Assembly (NCBI GenBank): GCA_019279435.1 | Contig: JAAALK010000082.1 | Location: 10,990,594-11,054,593 of the forward strand | Length of the DNA stretch: 64,000 bases | Origin: Zizania palustris | Taxonomy: Eukaryota; Streptophyta; Magnoliopsida; Poales; Poaceae | Direction of reading: 5' to 3' | Shown: piece after piece, positions 1-11,300 of the stretch | Layout: each line of letters begins with the position of its first letter | Position numbering within the stretch: the stretch's first letter is position 1 | The notes under the pieces: generated by a model | The model's input: the letters and a program-made list of their open reading frames with translations, nothing else | What the model was told of the DNA's origin: nothing | Database searches by the model: none | Translations under genes and position numbers: made by a program

Positions 1-2178
1 CGACCTTGAGTACTTTTCATGAGGGCACTACCTAGATTAAGGCTAGGAGGCAGAGCACGTATAATCAAGAATACCAAATGTTCATGCAAGGCCCTGTCAA
101 ATCGGTAGATGCCATGTTTGCGCGTTTTGATGGGATTGTCAGTAATTTGCGCACCACTGGGACTTTGGCTTACTCTGACCACGATAGGGCGATCAAACTT
201 CTCTATGCTCTTGATCATAGCATATGGGAGGTGAAGATTTCCAGTATTGAAGAGTCGGCAAGCTTTGACACTCTGACTTGCGACGAACTCTTTAGTAAGC
301 TTAAGTCCACCGAGATTGCCAAGGCATCTCGACCAGGAGTTGGAAAAGCTTTGTTGCTTTTGATTGCTTTGGTTTCTAGTCCTGGCAGTGGTACCTCATC
401 TGGAGGTAATTTGTCTAGTGTTTCTAGAGCTTGGGTTTTCTCTGATGCTTTTGACTTGTCCTCTCTTGTCTCTATCACAAAAGAACAAGTTGATGTTCTA
501 GATGATGAGGAGCTAGCTCTCATTGTCAGGAAGTTCACTCGCTTTTACAATGATAGACGAGACCAAAGAAGAGGAGTGTCATAGGGGTGTTTTGAATGTG
601 GAGATACGTCTCACATAAAAGCAAATTGCCCTAAACTGAAAATGAAAAATGAAAATGAGCACAAGCACCAAAAATGGAACAAGAAACCATATTTCAGAGG
701 AAAGCGAGGAAAATTGGCTCAGAGAGTAGACAGAGCTTTTGTGTCCACCCCGAGTGATATCGACAGCAAGTCAAGTGAGGAGCCAAGCTCGGAGGAAGAG
801 GAGCCTCCCAAGAAAGAGAAGGAGAAGAAGGAGAAGAAGACAATGGACCTCACCGACTTTTGCTTCGCGGTCGACGGTGACAACAACAGCGACGAGCTCG
901 ACACTTCTGAGGTATATCTATCCCGTGATCAGCTTCTTGTTCAGAATGATGAATTGCATGATGCTATTTATTCTCAGGATAGATTGCTTAAACTTGCTGC
1001 TAAAGAACGTAAAGAACAAAAACTCAGACTTGAAGCTATCTCCACTGGACTTGCTATTTTGAAATCTAAGTCAGATGTTTCCGATTGTGAGTCATGTCTT
1101 ACTGTTATGGATGAGCTTGCTCAGCTATGTTTATACATGCTCAAACTGTTGAAAAACTTTAATTAACTGAAAAGCAGCTTTTGTTGGTGGAGTCTAGTCC
1201 TACGGTCATTAATGAATGCCTGAACTGTCCTTTGCTTGTTGAGAGCATCAATTTGAGAGATAGGCATGTTGATGAACTTAAGGCTAGATTGGAAAGTGCG
1301 GAGTGTTCTAAGGATGTGCAGCCGGCGTGTCCCACCTGCATCACCCTTAAGGACCAACTCAGCTTTGCTAGAGAGCAAGCGGAAAAATTGAAATGTGAGA
1401 ATGACTACCTTCTCTTCGTAGTTGAAAAATGCACTGAAGGAAAGGGTAGGATGGACCTGCTTTTGGCTAAATCCAAAATATGTGCTGACATGGCAGGGTT
1501 AGCTGTCGGGTTTGGTTATGAGAGAACCCCTCCAAACACTTTGACCACAACTGTGTTCACTCCTCCCACTACCCTTGAGAAAGAGAGAGCCCAGTTAGAC
1601 ACCGATCAAAAAGCCAAGAATCCTACACAACCGACAAAGAAAGCTCTTCGTGCTTCAGATGAACTTCCTCAGCCAAAACCCAAGAAAACTATGATATTTG
1701 CGCCTGAGACCCAACTCACACACCCAAGAAAGTGTATCACTGTTCTTATTATCATCGGGTGGGTCATTTAGTTGGGTTTTGCTTTCGGCGTATCAGGGAT
1801 AAGCAACCATCTTTTTCTATGAGCTTTTAGGACATGCCTTACCCATATTTAGGTATGCATGAGTCTGCTTTTCGCTCTTATCCTAGTTTTGAGGCCCCAC
1901 ATGGTTTTGAGAGTGAGATTGCCCCTCGTGGTGTACACCATTCTTCATATGGTGATAGACCACGTGTAAGAGGCTTTGATGCTCGACAGGTTGGGAGACC
2001 TTGTCGATTTCTAGGTTCGCGCTTTATTGCTAGACCACAAACTTTTTATCATGGCTAATCTCCTGTGCATGGTCAGTTTTCAACTTTGCCTTGACCTCAT
2101 GTTTTGCGATGCTGGATTCCAAAACAATTTTTAACTCACCCTCTCACTGAGCATCCGAGAGATACTAGCATGTTTTGA
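1..2178 (+). pseudogene. gag: gag remnant of Sirevirus D
   Basis: This is a capsid/nucleocapsid polyprotein remnant. Positions 1-580 correspond to the UBN2-type copia gag core, with the conserved stretches DRAIKLLYALD and LTCDELFSKLKSTEIAKAS. A CCHC zinc knuckle follows at 588-629 (C-F-E-C-G-D-T-S-H, ending in A-N-C). An acidic and lysine-rich linker lies at 760-900. A coiled-coil stretch at 900-1480 contains two CxxC pairs near 1218 and 1330. A second CCHC-like segment near 1740 is damaged. A TAG at 582-584 lies in frame two codons before the first knuckle, and several frame changes follow, so no full protein can be made. The homologous reading frame in C runs 22229-24691. Confidence 0.85.
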
Positions 2179-3033
2179 GGGGGAGCTGTGTAGCATTGCA
2201 TGAGCTTTTGTCATATTATTAATTGATTTTACAAATACATGCTTCGTTATGCCTTTGTAGTATTGTCTTTAATACTGTTGACTGTACTTGGCATGATTTC
2301 ATCCGAGAATTGACATGAGCATGGCTTTTATTTTTGAAAATTTGAAAATGTCACTGCTTAGTCTAGAAACTAGCATGAATTGGCTGAGTGCTTTAGCTGA
2401 CTTTTACACACCTGATAGCTAGGTCCTTTCTATCTTGGATGCTAATACGCAACTTGATTTGATCAAAAATGAAAGTAAATGAAAATGAATGAAAATGAAA
2501 AGGAAAAGGAAAATGAATGATATTCATGTTGATGTGTACTGAAATTTGAAAAGATCCAGGTTGGTTTGCTTTGTCGCACTATTTTGTTCTGGACGGCTTA
2601 CCATAACACTTTGGTAAGAACCGGGACGTTGTAGTATTTGCTGAGACCATTGCTTTAAGCTTCTAATGGTTTAAACCTAGGCTTAGAATGGTCGGTTAGC
2701 ATAAGGTTGACATTCAAATAACCCCTGGAACAAAAAATGAAAAATTTGAAATCCATTGCATATCATGTTTGCTGAAGCACCTTAAAGTGGGATACGCTTA
2801 TCTAGTGTGTGCTTGTTTAGCTTTTGCATCTCATGCCTTGACATGTCTAGTATACTAGTCTGAGTGGTGATTCTTTTATTTGCTAAAGTCTGAAAATGCT
2901 TGCTCATGCCTTTTGTTTAGATGGTATTCAGTTGAGGATGTCATACATTACTTATAGATGATATTCAAGGCGAATACTTTTTTGTACTGTAATTGCAGCT
3001 GCTCATGTCTCAGAAGCTCACATCTCTACTTTA
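2179..3033 (+). other. 3' noncoding region of Sirevirus D
   Basis: No gene is seen. The segment opens with a GGGGGAG purine tract directly after the coding remnant (2178-2187), as in element C at 27855. It contains an A/G-rich simple repeat at 2467-2519 and the block beginning aaaagatccaggttggtttg near 2550. That block recurs in E (near 11740) and C (near 28230) at the same place between pol and the 3' LTR. The recurrence in three elements that otherwise differ marks it as a conserved Sirevirus noncoding motif. Confidence 0.75.
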
Positions 3034-3038
3034 CCCTC
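3034..3038 (+). repeat. target-site duplication CCCTC, left copy (element A)
   Basis: CCCTC directly precedes the TGTTGGGAG start of LTR(a) and recurs at 31933-31937 directly after the CAACA end of LTR(c). This makes everything between them one insertion event in D, apart from later nested insertions. Confidence 0.85.
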
Positions 3039-3805
3039 TGTTGGGAGAATAAGTTTTCCTTTGAACAGGGGCCAAATGACGTCAGCCTCCTTAGCTCTCC
3101 GGACCAGAGCCTGACATTGTTGAAGCAGATTCCCACCTGTCGAAGTTATTTCCAAGCAGCAATTAGGCCAAGCCTCTGGGCCCCCTTCGGAGCCTTCTGG
3201 AGCCTATCCTCTAGGCCCCCTTCGGAGCCCTCCGAGGCCTAACCTCCGGGGTCCCTTCAGAGCCCTCCGGGGTCTAGCCTCTGGGATCCCTTCGGAGCGA
3301 CTTCAAAGTGCCCTTCGAAGCCTTTGATGTGATCTCTGCCCGAAGAGCTTCAGCCACTACCTCAAACCAAGAAAATATCTTAGCTCCGCTACAGTGTAGA
3401 GCCATACTGGGGGCTCTTTTGCCCCTACTATGTCGTTTAGATGCTCAGAAGTGACGTTTATCTCACACGTCTGTAAAGTTGTAAAGCTGTTTGTACAGTA
3501 GTCTAGTCTTTTTTCCCTTCTTGCCCCTATGAGGCCTATGACCTATAGAGGGCATTTAGGTCTTTTACCTTGGCCTGCATGCCTATAAAAGCAGGGCCAT
3601 GCCCTTGTAATAAGGGACCGAAATAAGTTCAGTAGTGGCAAAACTATGCCAAATCCACTTTAGACTGGATGTAGGGATATTATCCCTTCAGGGAGGCCTG
3701 AACCAGTATAAATACTTTCTCCCTCTGTGAGAACCCTTCAAGGTTCACTCTATACACCATAATACATACAAAACATGTGTTGTAGCTAACGCAATTGCTA
3801 CAACA
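3039..3805 (+). repeat. LTR(a) of gypsy element A
   Basis: This LTR is 767 bp long, starts TGTTGGGAGAATAAG and ends GCTACAACA. A TATA-like motif (gcctataaaa, 3581-3590) probably sets the transcription start. A minisatellite-like block at 3172-3300 repeats units of about 30 bp containing CCCTTCGGAGCC. The number of units differs among the three LTRs of this element. Confidence 0.85.
3581..3590 (+). promoter_or_regulatory. TATA box of LTR(a)
   Basis: gcctataaaa lies about 215 bp before the LTR end. The same motif is found at the same place in LTR(b) (near 19176) and LTR(c) (near 31709), which supports a real promoter element. Confidence 0.6.
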
Positions 3806-3850
3806 GTTGGCGTCGACCGTGGGGAACCTAGTCCTAAAAGCTAAGTTCTC
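3806..3850 (+). promoter_or_regulatory. Primer binding site region of element A
   Basis: Directly after the LTR comes gttggcgtcgaccgtgggg and then aacctagtcctaaaa. Element B has nearly the same sequence on its minus strand directly after its 5' LTR (53950 downwards), with a few substitutions. The placement and conservation indicate the tRNA primer site and start of the leader. The priming tRNA was not identified. Confidence 0.65.
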
Positions 3851-5640
3851 TACCGTTGCCTGTGTCTCGAAGTGCGCTTGAGGGGGGAGCTTCGATGTTT
3901 TCTTGCTTCGCGCACCCTCCGGCAAGGGGCTTCGAGTGCAAACCGAAGGCCTTTCTCGCCTTCCACCATCCCTCGTGCTTCGGAGTTTATCCTTTGACAA
4001 GGGGCTCCGCTTCGTGCACCGAAGGCCTCCGAAGCCATTGGGGCTACGAGGCAAGTCTTTCACCCTCACTTTACGAGGTATGTACACAGTCCGAAGGTTA
4101 AATTCACTATGCAAATTTACAATTATTTCAATAAATCATCGAAGTCTTACTTCGTCAAAAACCCGAAGCCTTGCTTCGGCTTATCAAAAATCCAAAGCCT
4201 TGCTTCGCCTTATCAAAAACCTGAAACCTTGCTTCGCCTTATTTAAAATTCGAAGCCTTGCTTTTCTTTACAAAATCCGGAGGACCCCTCTGAAGGCTAC
4301 ACAGTGCCTCTGGGCCCATAGTAGTGGGCTTTAGGACTCCCTCGAGCGATGACTCGAGGTGTCCAGGACTTCCAGGCGACGGCTTGATGAGTCCGGGATT
4401 CCAGGCTTCGGCCTGATGCATCCCAGGGTCGAAGGTGCCCAAGGTCGAAGGTGACCCAGAGTAGAAGGTGGCTCAACCCATCGCATGTTCAGTGAATCCA
4501 CACCAAATATGCCTTTCATTCATTACAGGATCAAGCTCCAGAAGCATTGCTTCGCTGTCTGAACGCGCAACGAGGCCTCGCTTCGCGTGACGTGATCTAT
4601 TCTAAGATCTAAGCATCTCGAAGTCATGCTTCACCTAAAATCTAAGTGCGTTTCGAAGCCTTGCTCGTGCATATTATCCAAATCCAAGAATGCCGAAGCA
4701 TGCTTCGCTTAATTTGAGTACGCTGAAGCCTTGCTTCGCTTCAAATTAATGCGTTCGAAGCCCAAAAGAGGCCTTCGCTTGATGCGATATAATCGTCTGA
4801 AGTATCCAAAATGCGCACCCCTTCGCATTCTTAATTGCTCGCACCAGCAACGACTAAGTCCCTAGCTGCCACGCGCAAGGGGGGACCGAGGTATGTATGC
4901 GAAGTGTGCGAATGAAATGCGCAGTACGAGCATGACAAGCTAAACATTTAAAACAATCAAATCATGCGAAGCATGAAGACGAAGTATGCAAATACAACAA
5001 ATCTCATTCATTGAATGATAATTGAGAAGTATGTTACAAAACACACTTCGAAAACAAAATTATGAGTAGTCTGTATCTAAGCCTAGGAAAAAGAGAGCTC
5101 GAGGCCTAGACATGTTCGGACCTCGTTTGCTCTTCTTCCAGACAGGGCACCATAAGCTGGACAAAGCCCCATCGGAGCCTGTTCTTCCACAGCCAGATCA
5201 TCCACGCTCCAAAGCCCGCACCTCGACTTTCGCCTTGCAGGTTTGTCCAAGTATGAGAAGCAGGCAGTGCCATGTCAATGGCAAAAAAGTCTAGGGCTTC
5301 GTCACCTGTTAAGGCCATACCCAAAGGTTGTGCCCCTTCGCCACTTAAGTCTACTTCGAAATAGCTTAAGTCTGGCGAGGAGGAAGAACTCCAAAGGGGC
5401 TCCATCTTCACGACAGCTAGTAGCTCCTAAGTTACTTTGGAAATAACTTCGCGCCTATGAACCCTTGGATGCTTGAACCGACGGAGGCCTTCAAACCTAG
5501 CTACTTCGAGCACCACCCAAAGCTGGCGAAGCTCCTCAGAATCCTCAAGTACTTTGAGTTCAACATTCGAAGGCTGAGCCTAGGAAGGTATAAAGTACCC
5601 CCGCATTTATATTAATAAGTTGATGAGTTGTTTACAAGCC
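3851..5640 (+). other. Noncoding internal region of element A with tandem repeats
   Basis: No credible gene is seen; the short open frames here have no family features. The stretch is full of CTTCG/CGAAG-type motifs. A tandem array of about 30-31 bp units, each containing GAAGCCTTGCTTCG, lies at 4140-4276, with degenerate single copies further on (near 4650-4760). In element B the position between pol and the antisense ORF also holds a tandem array (44353-44650) but with a different unit. The region where gag-pol should be is absent. Confidence 0.6.
4140..4276 (+). repeat. Tandem repeat, about 4.5 units of 30-31 bp
   Basis: Successive units carry cgaagccttgcttcg followed by a run such as cttatcaaaaa, with small differences between units. 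Each unit holds an imperfect palindrome of the form GAAGC...GCTTC. Confidence 0.75.
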
Positions 5641-6964
5641 TACAACTAAAGAATTACAAGGAGCCTATGGAGGTCTACACCTTCGGAGGCGAAGGCTTCG
5701 AAGTCGAAGACTGGGCTAGTGTGTCTTGTGCCCCGGCTCGGTGAAGGCAGAGGACCCGTTGGAGGTCGAGGACTGCTTCGCAGCCTTGGGCCTTCCAAGG
5801 TTCCTGAAGGCGGTGCCATGCTCCGCGGACGTCCAAAGGTGGTGCCACCAAGTACTGGCCTCCAAAGGCCACCATAGTCACCGAGGTCTCCGCCTCGAGG
5901 TGGTTGCACCCCGCGTCATGAAGCATCTGCAACACTCCTTGGCCCGCCACTCGACCAGCCATCAGAGCGAAGCCCTTCATCGACACCTTCGCCATCACAA
6001 TCGCAGTCCACAAGAACTCGAGGCGGTCCCCAACTGGGTCTTGAGGGTTAAAGTTTGGGGCCTGGCACTTAGTCCCCAATTGCTCAAGGACTGTAGTCAA
6101 GCTCGAGGTGGCTTCATCGACCCCTCGGACCACGAAGTCCTCCAAGCAGTGGCTGACTGCACGAAGATCATAACACTCCGCTGCCAACTTCACCTTGGCC
6201 TCCTCTGAAGTTCGAAGTGTCGCTCGAAGCTTGTTGGTTTCCGAGACCAAAACATTCCTCACCTTCTCAGCCTCGGCCCTCGCCGCCTCCGCTGATGCTT
6301 CTGCTCGCCTTCACTTCTAGGCCTCCACCGAGATCTTATGTCGAACGGCGTCTCTTTCCACCGCCAGGTCAGCCATTCGCTGGTCTACGGAGGCTGCTGC
6401 TACAACATTCAGCGCGAAGGCCTAAAAAGATTCAAGAAAATCTTAAGTGTTGAGTAAGAAGCAAGTACGACTCAGAGACTATGTGGGACTTTGCTCACCT
6501 AGAGGATGGCTTCGTGCGCATTTGCGAGGAGGTCGAAGGGGCTTGAGTGGCTGAGTTGTACCACTAAGTCCCCTTCCCCGGCAGCGACGCAACCTTCATG
6601 GAATGCGTGTATGGCTGCCACCATCACGGGCCCCCTCGGCTGCAGAGGCCGAACTATCTCCATCACATCCTCCTCCGATGCATACTCTCACGGAGCTGGG
6701 ATCCGGTCCACCACCTCGACGTGCTCTTCTGTCTCGTCCCGAAGGTTCCCTTCACCGCGGGCGTTACCCCATCCTCTTCGGACGAAGTATTGTTGGACCC
6801 CGAGATGCTGTTGTTGTCGCTGCTGCTTCTACCACTGCTGCCGGAGGCCTCCATGAGCTTCAGCACAACGGGCCTCACACTGGCATCAACATTTCCAAAA
6901 AGTACAAGTCAATATTAATGCATGTAAAGAAAAAAGTGATTAAGTGTTTACCTTCGTCGGAGGA
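5641..6964 (-). pseudogene. Antisense ORF (Tat aORF) of element A, C-terminal part
   Basis: Read on the minus strand this is the C-terminal coiled-coil half of the aORF. The best open stretch (6262-5675) has a charged helical segment and then a segment like the B aORF near 43230-43480 (pattern G-F-x-L-M-A-G-R-V-A). Two introns are visible on the minus strand: one from 6498 to 6422 with donor GTGAGC and acceptor TTTTAG, and one starting at about 6951 with donor GTAAAC. The gene is interrupted at 6964 by Sirevirus E and continues at 14576-14767 and 16943-18103. Its function is unknown; related ORFs in Tat elements are transcribed opposite to gag-pol. Confidence 0.6.
6960..6964 (+). repeat. target-site duplication GAGGA, left copy (element E)
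   Basis: GAGGA precedes the TGAGGAGCC start of E. The same five bases follow its 3' LTR at 14576-14580. Confidence 0.85.
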
Positions 6965-7070
6965 TGAGGAGCCATGCTGAAGAGCGTGGGCCTCATGGCT
7001 CCAGATGTGATGAGTCATTGTCAACGGTAGTCAAAGAGTACTGAAAAGAGAGAGAAGACCTGCTGCGTCT
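6965..7070 (+). repeat. 5' LTR fragment of E
   Basis: It matches the start of the 3' LTR (12456 onward) up to about ACCTGCTG, and the solo LTR slightly further (GCGTCT), then stops abruptly. It corresponds to the U3 end only, so this copy has lost its 5' promoter. Confidence 0.8.
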
Positions 7071-8132
7071 AGGCTGATGAGCAATTGGGTGATTTGGAGA
7101 GAGTGAGAGCTGAGCTGGCACAGACTAGGCTAGAGCTTGAGACACTGTCAGTTCCACCCACTGTTTGTGAGAACTGCTCGTCTCATAGACTGGAGTTGAT
7201 TAAGCTGAAAGCCAAGAAGTCTGTTCAAGTAGATTGAGAGTGTGAGACCTGCTTGTCTCAGGTGGAGGTTCTAGCTTCCTTGAGAGAGGAGCTAGCTGAT
7301 GCTCAAAATGAGAACTTTTACCTCCATTCTATCCTGAGTTGGATCAGTGCCAGAGAGCCATAGCTCGGCATGATGATCCAGCAGTTTAAAAGGCAGGATG
7401 GGTTTAGGGTATGCTACACCTACACCAAGGCTGACTTGGAGAGTGCCATTAGCCGGGCAATGGAGTGGAGTAAAATGACTCCTGAGCAGAGATATCTAAG
7501 ACTCACTCCACTGAGTCTTTCCAGGATAGTCAGCCCAAGGATGGAGTGATCTAAGAACAGCCCAAAGCTCCACCTAAGAAGCCCATCCTGGTTCCAAAGC
7601 CCAAACACCTCCACACCTCTCTTGACTCTCTTCCTGGACCCTCTCAACCCAAGAACACTACACCAAACACCACTAAGCACAAGAACCCCACCTACCATTG
7701 TGAGTATTGTCAGAGAGAAGGGCATCTTGCGGAGTTTTGCTTCAGGAGGAAGCGGGTTGAGAGAGCAGAGCGTGCTCGTGGTGGTCAGGAGCAGTTCTGC
7801 CAGTAGGGTGGTAGACTGAGGGTTCCTCGACGCAGGGAGAGGCTGGAGGCCAGGCCACGTCGTGTAGGTGGTGGTAGAGGAGACGGCTTTCATGCCCGTG
7901 CTCCAAATGGTGGTGTTCGTTCCGGTAGAGCTCCAGGCCATTTTGGCTACGGTCCTAGATCTCGTGACCAAGGCTTTAGGTAGAACCAAGGACCTCGCTT
8001 TGAGCCGCGTGTTGGTCTGAACTCTTATGATGACTTTTGCTTTCTGTCTTTTGAGCAGATGGCTCGACATTGGTTTAGCTCTTTTGCTAAACCTGGTGCT
8101 GGACCATTTGCTCCCCCTTACAACCACTGATT
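7071..8132 (+). pseudogene. gag: gag C-terminal remnant of Sirevirus E
   Basis: A coiled-coil-like region (7071-7400) has CxxC pairs near 7168 and 7247, as in the C gag, interrupted by TGA near 7235. A zinc knuckle of CX2CX4HX4C form lies at 7699-7740 (C-E-Y-C-Q-R-E-G-H, then A-E-F-C), followed by an Arg/Gly-rich basic tail. In-frame stops occur near 7807 and 7981. The capsid core of gag is missing because of the 5' deletion. Confidence 0.8.
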
Positions 8133-11100
8133 GTGCAGGATCGGGGACTGGAGGACGTTTGGATCATGGACTCGGGATGCTCTCGCCACATGACGGGACA
8201 TCGCAGATGGTTCTCCAGTCTCACTCCCCCGAGCTCCAAAGAGTACATCACATTCGGGAATAGTGGTCAAGGGAAGGTACACGACATTGGCTCAATTCGC
8301 ATCTCTGATCATTTCTCTTTGAACAACGTTGCTTTGGTTGGAAATTTGAACTTCAATTTGATTTCTATTTCGCAACTTCTTGAGGATGGTTTGGAGGTTC
8401 GTTTTAAGAAGGGCAGTTCTTTTGTGATTAATTCTAGAGGGTCTTTGATTTGCCAGATCTTACCGTTCGGTAAGGTTTTTCGATTTGACTTCTCTAGTTC
8501 TTTTGGCCCTTCTCGTTGTTTGATTGCTGGATCCTCCTCTAAGCTCTAGAAGTGGCATAGGAGGTTGGGCCATTTGAGTTTTGATCTGCTAGTCAGGTTG
8601 AGCTCTATGGACCTCATCTGAGGATTGCCCAAGCTTAAGATGGAGAAGGATCTAGTTTGCCATCCCTGTCGTCACGGGAAAATGGTTGCCGCTTCTCACT
8701 CACCTGTGACTCAGGTGATGACTTCGTATCCGGGCAAGCTATTACACATGGACACTGTCGGTCCATCTCGGGTACGCTCAGTCAGTGGGAAGTGGTACGC
8801 GCTTGTGATTGTTGATGACTTTTTTCAATTCTCGTGGGTTTCTTTTTGGAGTCTAAGGATGAAACTTTTCATTTTGTTCATGACTTGATTCTGAAGCTGA
8901 AGAATGAGAACAATGGTCGGATGCGAGCAATTCTCTCCGACAACGTCTCTGAGTTCAAGAACTCTCAGTTCGTCAGTTTCTGCAGTAAGCAGGGTCTTGA
9001 CCATCAGTTCTCACAATGGCGTTGTGGAATGAAAAGAACCGCACGCTAGTCGAGATGGCTAGGACGATACTCGATGAGCACAGGACTCCTAGGAATTTTT
9101 GGGCTGAAGCCATGAACACAGCTTGCTATCTGGCCAACCGCATTTTTCTTAGAGCTTACATAGGTAAGACTTCATACGAGTTGCGGTTTGGCAGACAGCC
9201 CAAGGTGAGCCACTTGTGAGCGTTTGGCTGCAAGTGCTTTGTGCTCAAGAACGGAGGGCATTTGGACAAATTCGAGTCTCGTTGCTGGGATGGAGTCTTT
9301 CTTGGTTATGAATTGCATTCTCGAGGCTTCCGTGTTTGGAACCTCGATTCCCAGCAGCTTGTCGAGACTTGTGAGGTTTCATTTGATGAGTCCTTGCCTT
9401 CTTTAAGTCCTTCTTTTGAGCTTTCTAGAGATGGTGAGCTCAGAGAGTCCATCTTTGAGGAAGATGAGGATACTCTAGCTGCTGATGAGGGTGGGCCTTC
9501 TGCACTGCCTGCAGAACCCACACCTTCTGAGACTTCGACTGAGGATGAGGGCGAACCTCTGATCACTTCTTCCACTTCGATCGAGCCCCCTCAGTCGAGT
9601 CCAGAGGTGCCAGCTGCTGACTCCGGTGAGGTGACTTCAGATCACCAGGGATCCCGAGTAGTTCAGCATGATCACCCCTCAGAGCTCATCATTGGTGATT
9701 TGACTGAGAGAACCTTGCGTTCGTCTGTTGACTCTCTTGCTGTGTTTGCTGAATCTGCTTTTGTTGCATCTTTTGAGCCCAGAGAGGTTTCTCATGCTCT
9801 TTCTAATTCTAATTGGATTAATGCCATGCAAGAAGAGCTTGAGAATTTTGTCCGTAATCGGGTTTGGACACTAGTTGAGCTGCCACCAGGATGCAACCCC
9901 ATAGGCACCAAGTAGGTGTTCAAAAACAAGCAAGGTGAAGATGGGGTTGTGGTGCGCAACAAAGCTCGACTTGTTGCCCAGGGTTTTTGCTAGAAGGAAG
10001 GCATTGATTTTGAACAAACTTTCGCTCTTGTTGCCCATCTTGAGTCCATTCGTATTCTCTTAGCTTTTGCCGCATCGAAGGGTTTTAAGATTTTTCAAAT
10101 GGATGTCAAGAGTGTTTTTCTGAACTAGTACATAGAGGAGGAAGTTTATGTTAGGCAGCCCCCCGGTTTTGAAAACCCTAAGTTTCCTCGACATGTTTTT
10201 AAGTTGCAGAAAGCGTTATACGGTCTGAAGCAAGCCCCTAGGGCTTGGTATGACCGGTTAAAGCAATTTTTGTTGGGGAAGGGCTTTGTGATGGGTTTTG
10301 TGGCTATAACTCTCTTCTTGCTCAAAGATGCTTCAGATTTTTTAGTCGCTCACATTTACGTGGACGATATTATCTTTGGCGGTACTACTAATTATCTTGT
10401 GTACAAGTTTTCTGAGCATATGCACAATGAGTTTGAGATGAGCATCATGGGTGAGCTCAAGTACTTCTTAGGGCTCCAGATCAAGCAGACCAAGGACGAC
10501 ACCTTCATCCACTAGGGTAAGTACACACGAGACATGTTGAAGAAGTTCGACTTTGGTGGAGAGTTGAAGCCTCAGATGACCCCAATGGGCACATCTGGGG
10601 GCTTGGACAAGGACGAGAATGGCGTCAAGGTCAATGAGAGAGAGTTTCGAGGGATGATCGGTTTGTTGTTGTACTTGACGGTGACAAGACCAGACATACA
10701 GTTCGCCGTGGGACTGTGCGCACGCTTCCAGTCTTCACCATGCGCGTCTCATCGGCAGGCTGTCAAGCGCATCTTCAGGTATCTTACCTATGCGCCTGGT
10801 CTTGGTCTTTACTATTCAGCATCATCATCTCTTGATTTATCTGGCTTTTCGGACGCTGACTTTAGTGGGTGCCAGTTGGATCGCAAGTCGACTTCCGGTA
10901 CTTGCCAGTTTCTTGGTTTGTCTCTTGTTTCTTGGTCTTCTCGAAAGCAATCTGGAGTTGCTCTTTCGACCACTGAGGCTGAGTGTGTAGCTGCTGCTCA
11001 CAGTTGGTTTGGATTATTTCCACTCTGCGAGATTTTGGGTTGTTCTTTCCTACCAGAGTTCCTTTGTTTTGCGACAGCAACAGTGCTATTAGTGTAGGGA

Positions 11101-11300
11101 AAACCCCTTGTCTCCATTCAAAAACCAAACACATTGATGTGCGCTTTCACTTTCTGCGGGATCAATATGAGAAAGGTGTCATTAACCTTGTTCATGTTGA
11201 TACTCATCATTAGTTGGCTGACATTTTTACCAAACCCCTAGATCAGTCTACCTTTGAGCGTTTACGAGGGGATTTGGGTGTTGTGTATCCTTTTTGGGAT
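8133..11300 (+). pseudogene. pol: pol remnant of Sirevirus E (PR-IN-RT-RH)
   Basis: The protease motif WIMDSGCSRHMTG is intact near 8160. The HHCC zinc-finger region and integrase core follow (8550-9200): KWHRRLGH, HPCRHGKM, an Asp in LLHMDTVGPS, the segment around SDN and the Glu region near 9020, where the sequence is shifted and altered. RT at 9800-10520 has YGLKQAPRAWYDRL and YVDD near 10357, and RNase H at 10640-11280 has SDADFSG and KHIDVRFHFLRDQ. Stops interrupt the frame at 8547, 9913, 9991, 10126, 10513 and 11211, all TAG, plus several TGA. Comparison with C shows that some TAG replace Gln or Trp codons. The gene is dead. Confidence 0.9.

Larger units (their letters stand above)
1..3033 (+). 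mobile_element. Sirevirus D (Ty1/copia), left part: gag remnant and 3' noncoding region
   Basis: This is the left part of a Sirevirus-type copia element whose 5' LTR and gag N-terminus lie outside the window. It matches element C (22500-24680) along the gag and then jumps at about 2165 straight to the sequence that follows the pol stop in C (about 27850), so the whole PR-IN-RT-RH block is missing. The element is cut at 3038 by gypsy element A and resumes at 31938, ending with its LTR at 35106. The shared CCCTC on both sides of A proves that the two halves were once contiguous. It is non-autonomous. Confidence 0.85.

Noticed and set aside
4140..4276. CRISPR-like regular repeats
   Set aside because: Units abut without distinct spacers, the context is a plant retrotransposon and the motifs are degenerate; this is a tandem repeat.
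5641..6262. Independent host gene on the minus strand
   Set aside because: It aligns by pattern with the C-terminal part of the Tat antisense ORF in B and lies between LTRs of A.
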